From assembly GCA_030950835.1 (NCBI GenBank), contig JAUZQU010000140.1, positions 1 through 30,798 of the forward strand: a stretch of DNA of 30,798 nucleotides, read 5' to 3'. Source of the stretch: Mariprofundaceae bacterium. Its GTDB lineage: Bacteria > Pseudomonadota > Zetaproteobacteria > Mariprofundales > Mariprofundaceae. The notes under the pieces are model-generated. The model was not told the DNA's origin and made no database searches. It saw only the letters and a list, made by a program, of their open reading frames with translations. How positions within the stretch are numbered: position 1 is the stretch's first letter; each line of letters opens with the position of its first letter. The translations under genes and the position numbers were made by a program. Shown here one piece after another: positions 26,301 to 30,798 of this stretch.

Positions 26301-28801
26301 ATGCATCAAATCAGATCGATACAGGTGCAGGTGTGCTTGCAGATGGTGAGGTGTTATCAGTAGAACTTAATAGGCTTGGCCCCGGTGGCTCACTAGCAGT
26401 ATCAACCACAGCAATTGCATCTCTTGTTCACACACCATTTACATATATCATTGCCCGCAGAGTTGGTAATGAAATTATAGTTGGCAAAAGCTTTCTCCTT
26501 AAGGATGGTGAGTATCTAGAGCTTGATGGTGCATTAGCTGAGATAAATCGTCACCATGGACAACTCAAGCTTAATAAAGGCGCAACTCCAAGTAAAGCAA
26601 CCATTGCTGCTCCAGACATATCACTACTCGACGGAGAGACACTTGGTCAGGAGATGAATAGTTTTCTATTGGATATTGCATCCGATATTGTAATTGACTT
26701 CAATACTGGTTTAATTACAGGCGGTGCAACAGGCAATGCTTTTACACAAGGCTTACTAGGCAGTGGTGCGGCAATACCTAGTGGTGAATATATGTGGTAT
26801 GGCATTGGATTACTGCCAAATTCAGTTGGTGGTACCAATAAGCTATCTGCTTCGGTTCAAGTTACACCCGCAACCACATCACACATAACCCCAGCATTAG
26901 CACCTTATCCTGTTATTGTGGGTACTAAGAAAATAGGCTTAGTTCAAATACTATGGAGTGGCACAAACGCAACTGTTGGTAGTATCGTACGGTTTGGTAC
27001 CGGTGCTGGAGGCGGCGGGTCAGGTACAGGCGACGCAAGCAGCTTAACAGAAACACTTAAGAATCAACTTATACAAAACTACTATGAGTTTGTAACACCT
27101 AATATATTTAGCAGCAATGAAGAGGATAGAATAGATGTTGCCGCAACCGGAGCATATTCCGCTGCAACAACTACTTTTGACATTGATACTGGCGAGACCA
27201 TGGTGTCCACACAATCATTCGATCCTGACTTCTTAGTGGACCCTTCGGTTGTTAAAGACTTTCAGCTTACCACATTTTGGGATGCTGGTGGAATCGACAC
27301 CACTGCTGATGTGGCATCTACATTCGACATCAACGTGGTAACATATGTAAGCATTACAGCTTCTGAATATGTGGTGTTCTTTACGCCTAATGGCAAGCAA
27401 TACGTACTATGGTTCAATGTATCTGGTAGCAACGCAGCACCTATAGTTGCAGGCACAGACCTATATATTGAAGTTAACATCTTTGGCCTTGTGTCGAATG
27501 ATGAGGTAGCAACTGCTATTAATACAGCAATTTCAGATAGTGCTGATGGCAAGGAATTCACTCTTACCAAGGCCTCTAATGTTGTCACTGTACTCAATAG
27601 ATACAAAGGTACAAGCGCAACACCAGCATATGTAACTGGCGCCGAAATCACTATCACCAACATAGCTGCTGGCCGAGCAACATACTTAATCTCACGTGAC
27701 GGTGGTAATGAATATCAAGCTGTCGACATGGATCGTATCGGCGATACTACTGATACATTTGTTGGAACACATAATTTTAGAGAAGAAAACGCTAAGCAAA
27801 CCTTAAGTGAAGAGGCGATGCCTGCAGATAGTGTTGCAGACCTTACTGGCGCTAGCAATAACCTAAGACTAGCTCAGTCATTTACTGTGCCAGCAAGTAG
27901 TGCACAGGTACTTAAGGAATTGACCGTTGATGTAACTGTCACTGGTTCTCCTATTGGCAACATGTATGCTCAAATTATTGCGGATGACACAACCTTGCCG
28001 TCAACTGCTGTAGGTGACTTACTAGGCGAATCAGATGCGGTCGACATATCAGCTCTAACAACAGGCGAAGTCACAATCAATATGCCTGATATCGCGCTTA
28101 CAGCTGGTACGTATCACATAGCATTGAGAACAGATAGTGCATACCAAGCTGCATATGTTAATGGTATAACAGAATTAGCAATCGATACACTAACGACCGG
28201 CACAGGTGCTAGTGAGTTCAATGGTACGGTTTGGACAGCGATTGCAGGCTCAGAGTCACTAGTATTCGCAGTCAAAGGTTCTAATATGGACTTGCGAGTT
28301 AAGATTGTCTCAGGCGCAGCTTCTAGACAACTTGCTGGATATGGCGTCTTCTATGATATGTCAGCTACAACCTTCTCAAATCAGGTAAAATACAGACAGG
28401 TATTTGGTTTTAATAGTGTGACCGACAATAGTAATGAGTTTGTGTTAACAACATTCACACCAGACCCTGATCTATTGGAAGTGTACTTGGTTGAAACAGG
28501 GCAAGTCTTTAAGTATCCTGCGTTTACGTTTGATGGAAATAAGGTTATATTCCCAGTTAATACCTTTAACAATGGTGGAATATCGACGGATTACACATTG
28601 GTGATTATGCAAACATCTGGAGCTAGCTATGACAACTCAGATAATAATGCATTACTATTAGCAACGAATAACCTGGGAAGTACAGACCCCAGTCTTGATA
28701 GAAGCACTAGTGGTAGAGGGATTTTCCTTAGAAAACCGAACGGTGAACTGATGGAAGTAGCCTTAGACGATTCAAATAACTTAGTTATTTACAGCACATA
28801 G
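23324..28801 (+). CDS. Long modular tail fiber / receptor-binding baseplate protein
   Basis: From AUC 23324 the protein has 1,825 residues. Residues 1-260 form a conserved-looking attachment region (ERVDLTDLLSIDSF, YLTFDTFDTAQDSRAFWDP, then RNMMFRLGTGG and KEWMDVVMTKIKELG). About 344-472 is a module shared with J. About 707-1225 are four related beta modules, two of them clear tandem copies. A Gly-rich hinge (GTGAGGGGSGTGD, about 1225) precedes a helix. About 1338-1449 is one copy of the YVLWFN-type module. About 1500-1678 is a beta-sandwich-like region (RLAQSFTVPASSAQVLKELT, then GTYHIALRTD) resembling surface-binding anchor domains. The C-terminal 145 residues end in a small beta tip. Its position after the tail protein I-like gene and its modular length suggest a trimeric fiber that contacts the host. 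The receptor is unknown. Confidence 0.7.
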   Translation: MAVLGRVLIGSSERVDLTDLLSIDSFTAADFKFLLQSFVGSDTPYVLAGCQVSNPGDAIGTESVAINIHESVVYHPTSTAGPFFYGLEEGNANAAPLIPELRKNATNFVYLTFDTFDTAQDSRAFWDPDQNGGSGSEFSQDVNTESVLKLEVGVSVATFPEGTIPIAKIVLNASVITSIQDSRNMMFRLGTGGVSPDPFSNFDFRSLPNATYQRSEPSTTMSSSTSSNAFQGGDKNIFTFKEWMDVVMTKIKELGDTTYWYESASAGGGSSTASVSTNFLKSKGQWIHSDAIPGQVEFTEDIASVNLIDPRSIIFRASTKSLNDDQVLYADLIDGAEINTAGDSVDWVNNGYFISFASAGRFANLSKGDWIKKKTDTNDKWLRVEEFFTGVGGGGSVGTPTNALSILLSDAYQGSTTASGASAEYTKGVYGSSEVSIANRGSTALQSLTGTFFWLAARSDVIHTISNITSTTLVIDTITEADGIRARCYDASGHGLEDGYRITIGAGAYAGTHKVEVEDAGVFYITTTATGDEAAVSAFYGIATMTIRQSDDDNGGGKIYTGIDLESDTHNFDNDQSIIISNTTNYNGTFLITVPPTTVTDFAKKIQIALPSAPALENAGSATLPRMSVRDEFGITKIVQGQSTAIGDGTADTLKQYIGWTGSSIPDYFTSLNGSGYNAKDGMSNYNTDASDNLTTRAAKLTAMMADRIQDRGLMFDGITTITNTAGTSIAASATIDLIKPGSTSQTITLTTGSIIANSAVVVTMNRNGSGAIATSVEPLNNNFTLEENKLILFYRLGTTDIYTWDGMIIPAGETHTYGERLRPRLHTEQDRMFQLIKGGTWSWDATVGGGTLTWDANAFIQIPGIADASNQIDAGSQANFADGNILTLTIERTTGVNSLAVTNSAVTAATLTEDTVVLARRVGTSIIIGDLIGLRDGESSDLIEDATDQTQRDMQQNLNAKLIAGGIWSWDLGTSTLTWDADAFIQIPGVADASNQIDTGAGVLADGEVLSVELNRLGPGGSLAVSTTAIASLVHTPFTYIIARRVGNEIIVGKSFLLKDGEYLELDGALAEINRHHGQLKLNKGATPSKATIAAPDISLLDGETLGQEMNSFLLDIASDIVIDFNTGLITGGATGNAFTQGLLGSGAAIPSGEYMWYGIGLLPNSVGGTNKLSASVQVTPATTSHITPALAPYPVIVGTKKIGLVQILWSGTNATVGSIVRFGTGAGGGGSGTGDASSLTETLKNQLIQNYYEFVTPNIFSSNEEDRIDVAATGAYSAATTTFDIDTGETMVSTQSFDPDFLVDPSVVKDFQLTTFWDAGGIDTTADVASTFDINVVTYVSITASEYVVFFTPNGKQYVLWFNVSGSNAAPIVAGTDLYIEVNIFGLVSNDEVATAINTAISDSADGKEFTLTKASNVVTVLNRYKGTSATPAYVTGAEITITNIAAGRATYLISRDGGNEYQAVDMDRIGDTTDTFVGTHNFREENAKQTLSEEAMPADSVADLTGASNNLRLAQSFTVPASSAQVLKELTVDVTVTGSPIGNMYAQIIADDTTLPSTAVGDLLGESDAVDISALTTGEVTINMPDIALTAGTYHIALRTDSAYQAAYVNGITELAIDTLTTGTGASEFNGTVWTAIAGSESLVFAVKGSNMDLRVKIVSGAASRQLAGYGVFYDMSATTFSNQVKYRQVFGFNSVTDNSNEFVLTTFTPDPDLLEVYLVETGQVFKYPAFTFDGNKVIFPVNTFNNGGISTDYTLVIMQTSGASYDNSDNNALLLATNNLGSTDPSLDRSTSGRGIFLRKPNGELMEVALDDSNNLVIYST
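25829..26569 (+). repeat. Tandem duplicated fiber module (two clear copies, two degenerate flanks)
   Basis: Units begin at 25829 (LIKGGTWSWD) and 26210 (LIAGGIWSWD). They share FIQIPGIADASNQID/FIQIPGVADASNQID, a central strand near DG-x-L, and a closing RRVG-x2-II-x-G. They are 127 and 120 residues long. Weaker relatives precede (about 25444-25828) and follow (from 26570, LNKGATPSKATI). The repeat suggests length growth of the fiber shaft by recent duplication. Confidence 0.85.
27337..27672 (+). repeat. Single copy of the YVWFN-type module in the fiber
   Basis: The sequence EYVVFFTPNGKQYVLWFNV is followed by the Pro and Gly of the module. Next come LYIEVNIFGL, a helix DEVATAINTAI, the strand VVTVLN, and EITITNIAAG. 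This is the normal order of the two halves, and it serves as the reference for judging the permuted copy at 21892-22245. It matches the six copies in the J protein in strand order and key aromatic residues. Confidence 0.7.
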
Positions 28802-28807
28802 GGGTCT

Positions 28808-29005
28808 GTGTTGGCTATATGCAAAACTACAAATAATATAAATGGCAAATGCTACATTGAGCAAACCCATAGGTGTATGATGGCTAGATTTGCAGCAGAC
28901 ACAGAATCAGACGTTAGTGTTACAAATACATGTAGAGTGTATAAGGGGGGGGGAGAAAGACTTATGGTGGATTTTCTTTGGCAACTTGCAGATGGGGATA
29001 GATAA
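28808..29005 (+). CDS. Small Cys-containing protein, uncertain
   Basis: This frame of 65 codons (GTG 28808, or TTG 28811 with GGGG six bases upstream) fills the space between two fiber-type genes. Its TAA overlaps the next ATG (TAATG), a coupling used elsewhere in this operon. Cys residues stand at 5, 15, 23 and 42, and the C-terminus is MVDFLWQLADGDR. An internal ATG pair at 28877/28880 (after AGGTG) could be the real start, giving about 41-42 residues. The frame crosses a G9 run at 28945-28953, so one base more or less would change the end. I recognise no family. Coding is supported by position and coupling only. Confidence 0.4.
   Translation: MLAICKTTNNINGKCYIEQTHRCMMARFAADTESDVSVTNTCRVYKGGGERLMVDFLWQLADGDR
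28945..28953 (+). repeat. G9 homopolymer tract
   Basis: Nine consecutive G bases lie in an otherwise AT-leaning genome, within the small ORF and about 50 bases before the next gene. With G8 or G10 the C-terminal 17 residues change and the reading frame ends elsewhere. It could be a slippage-prone phase-variable site or a sequencing weak point. The trailing GGAG may also act as a ribosome-binding site for ATG 28965, which opens only 13 codons. Confidence 0.7.
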
Positions 29006-30663
29006 TGGCACGAGTTAAGATAAAAGTATCAGGCGCGCCGGACGTGATTCTTGATCAAACAATCGGTACCGTAGGTAGTGTCGCTAATGCACAAGGGCCA
29101 TTAGTTGATAGTGATTTTGTAGATATAGCAAATAGTGCTTACTACAGCCTAAGTGGAAACGCTAATAAAACCGGCGGAACTTCAGGACCTGCTTTGCTGG
29201 TAAAACTTGGTGTTAACGATCCAAACTTCGATGCAAAAGGTTTTTTCGGTAGAGAAAACGTTGTTAGATTTAATAATAATAATGATGATACACTATTCAC
29301 CGCTAATTCGTTTTTTAACCCAGGTAACACCACTGATTGGTCACTATCTTTCTGGCAAAAGTGGAATAGATTTCCACCACCTGCGAGTAATGATTATATT
29401 GTATCAATGGGCGCAGAACCAGGCCTCTTCGGATATCTAATTGGAATAATTGGATCCACTCAACAACTAAATGTCAGAGTAGGAGATGGTGGGCCTCTAG
29501 TGACAGTTTTCGATGCACCTATACCGTTAGGTGAGTGGTCTCATTGTTCTCTAACTTACGATAGCGCTTCTAATATCGCAAGGTTTTATTTAGATGGTGT
29601 GAAAGTAGGAGAGTCTGCTGTCACAGCAGTTGCTGCTACTTTGGGAGTATTTACACTTGGAAGTTTATCTCATGCAAGTGATATTTATGAAACCGACACA
29701 GAGATGCAAGATTTTTCATTTGAACACAGGCTTCTTTCTGACTCTGAGGTTAATGCTAGATACTCTAAGCGTTTCACTAACAACAAGCAAATATCAGCAG
29801 GTCACGTGTTAACTAATGACTCGTTCCCTTTCAATGACTTAAGTGGTAGAGTTTCTTATTGGAACCTAGATACCCTTAATGATGGGTCTGGCAACACACC
29901 TCCTCTTACCAATAATGGAGGTATCCTCTTTACTGGGTCTGATATTTATGGCGAGAGTAGGGTTGCTACTTTTGACGGCGCTAATCAAACCATCACCTCT
30001 ACAAATGCATTTTTTGAATTTGATGGGAGCGCACGCCCATTTTCTATTGGTGGCTGGTTTAATCCTATTGTTTGGGGTGGTGGTGTCGACCAAGACCTCG
30101 TTAATATACATACAGGATCACCTGTTAGAGGACCTAGGATCGACATAGCATCGGATGGCAGTTTATTTTTAGCTGCATCTGAGAACGGTACAGTTAATAC
30201 AACGGTTAGTATTCCAGCGTCTAATTTAATTGGATGGCATCATGTGGCTATGACTTATGACGGTGTAACATTACGATCGTATTTAGATGGTAACAGTATT
30301 TCTTCTGCTCCATTTGCAGGTCAAGCAACGTTTAGTGGCACACAGTTATTTCAAATTGGTGGCATAAATAATCCTCCAGCAAATAAACTTAAAGGCAGCG
30401 CTGCGGATATATTCTTTGGTCACTCCTACCTATCAAACGAAGACATTAGAAAGCTCTACTCGGCCAGAGTGGACCTACCTAATTCTAATACACCAGCTGC
30501 AGATCAAGACTACTCGGCATCGCATTGGATTAGGGAAGATGACAAAATACACAACCATACTGGTACAGATATGATTGTTGATATATCAGACAATGCTGTT
30601 TATTTAGATACGGGACTACCTAGTGGAAGTACAATAATATTAAAGCAAAGTAAGGGGAAATAG
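29005..30663 (+). CDS. Double LamG/concanavalin-like tail protein (probable receptor-binding)
   Basis: This 552-residue protein has GGGGAT before ATG and overlaps the preceding small ORF by one base. Two LamG-like jelly-roll domains are visible. The first, about 85-257, has the core WSLSFWQKW, then GEWSHCSLTYD and ARFYLDG. The second, about 318-490, has the core FSIGGWFNP, then GWHHVAMTYDG and LRSYLDG. Both end with the usual L-S/N-x-E-x(3,4)-Y helix (SDSEVNARY and SNEDIRKLY). The N-terminal 80 residues and C-terminal 60 (HNHTGTDMIVDIS) are unassigned and may join neighbouring fiber parts. LamG folds often bind carbohydrate, so a cell-surface glycan contact is inferred. The gene lies in the fiber cluster, and no enzymatic motif is seen. 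Confidence 0.7.
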   Translation: MARVKIKVSGAPDVILDQTIGTVGSVANAQGPLVDSDFVDIANSAYYSLSGNANKTGGTSGPALLVKLGVNDPNFDAKGFFGRENVVRFNNNNDDTLFTANSFFNPGNTTDWSLSFWQKWNRFPPPASNDYIVSMGAEPGLFGYLIGIIGSTQQLNVRVGDGGPLVTVFDAPIPLGEWSHCSLTYDSASNIARFYLDGVKVGESAVTAVAATLGVFTLGSLSHASDIYETDTEMQDFSFEHRLLSDSEVNARYSKRFTNNKQISAGHVLTNDSFPFNDLSGRVSYWNLDTLNDGSGNTPPLTNNGGILFTGSDIYGESRVATFDGANQTITSTNAFFEFDGSARPFSIGGWFNPIVWGGGVDQDLVNIHTGSPVRGPRIDIASDGSLFLAASENGTVNTTVSIPASNLIGWHHVAMTYDGVTLRSYLDGNSISSAPFAGQATFSGTQLFQIGGINNPPANKLKGSAADIFFGHSYLSNEDIRKLYSARVDLPNSNTPAADQDYSASHWIREDDKIHNHTGTDMIVDISDNAVYLDTGLPSGSTIILKQSKGK

Positions 30664-30665
30664 TT

Positions 30666-30798
30666 ATGAGCAATGTGGATTTAAAGGCTAATAAAGATGG
30701 GGATATATTTGCTCAGATCAAGGGTGGTGAGAGTTTTAAAATAGCCTCTTCCCAATACATTATATTCAGCACAGCCGCACAAGAAGCGTATGCCGATG
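30666..30798 (+). CDS. Start of a further structural gene, cut off by the window
   Basis: ATG at 30666 follows AAGGGGA about eight bases upstream and only two bases after the previous stop. Forty-four codons are visible. They begin MSNVDLKANKDGDIFAQIKG, followed by a short beta-like stretch. Close spacing and the same strand place it in the fiber operon. It may be a small fiber-associated or chaperone protein, but nothing in the visible part identifies a family. Confidence 0.55.
   Translation, partial: MSNVDLKANKDGDIFAQIKGGESFKIASSQYIIFSTAAQEAYAD

Overview
The window is a contiguous piece of the tail and baseplate module of a tailed bacteriophage. Apart from one antisense gene at the left edge, every gene runs on the + strand, packed with overlaps or gaps of a few bases. 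The order is tail tube, frameshifted tail assembly chaperone, tape measure, hub, spike, LysM/gp25 wedge protein, baseplate J, tail protein I and fibers. This is the order of a contractile-tailed (myovirus-type) phage. The sheath gene is not here and would be expected to the left. The very large structural proteins (about 2,946 and 1,825 residues) and their mosaic beta-rich modules suggest a large phage genome. The DNA is AT-leaning. The host cannot be identified from this sequence, and no integrase or host gene is visible.

Region by region. 1-884 (- strand) is the truncated end of a gene with two Cys-rich knuckles, five 23-residue YGVE repeats and a helix-turn-helix-like tail, resembling phage homing-endonuclease-type selfish genes. 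1019-2157 holds two homologous tail-tube-like proteins. 2341-3206 is a tail assembly chaperone with a textbook -1 programmed frameshift: GGGAAAT at 2739-2745, six spacer bases, then a 10-bp hairpin. 3206-6106 is the tape measure. 6099-8899 is the hub and the OB-fold/beta-helix spike. 8934-11477 is a hub-associated protein and a LysM + gp25-like wedge protein. 11599-20439 is a giant baseplate J protein and 20449-22935 a tail protein I-like protein. 22998-23336 is an unrecognised Cys/Trp-rich small protein. 23324-28801 is a long modular fiber-like protein, 28808-29005 a small ORF containing a G9 tract, 29005-30663 a double LamG-like protein, and 30666-30798 the start of a further gene.

The most unusual observation is that the two largest genes appear to start with AUC. 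Both have a strong Shine-Dalgarno sequence 6-7 bases before an ATC codon. Both lack any ATG, GTG or TTG between the preceding in-frame stop and a point well inside the conserved N-terminus. Together with the frameshift in the chaperone gene, this would give three separate translational devices that lower the yield of low-copy tail parts in one operon. A second theme is domain shuffling. A module of about 100 residues occurs six times in the J protein, once in the fiber, and once in the tail protein I-like protein, where its two halves are in swapped order and nested inside another domain. Other modules are also shared pairwise among these three neighbours.
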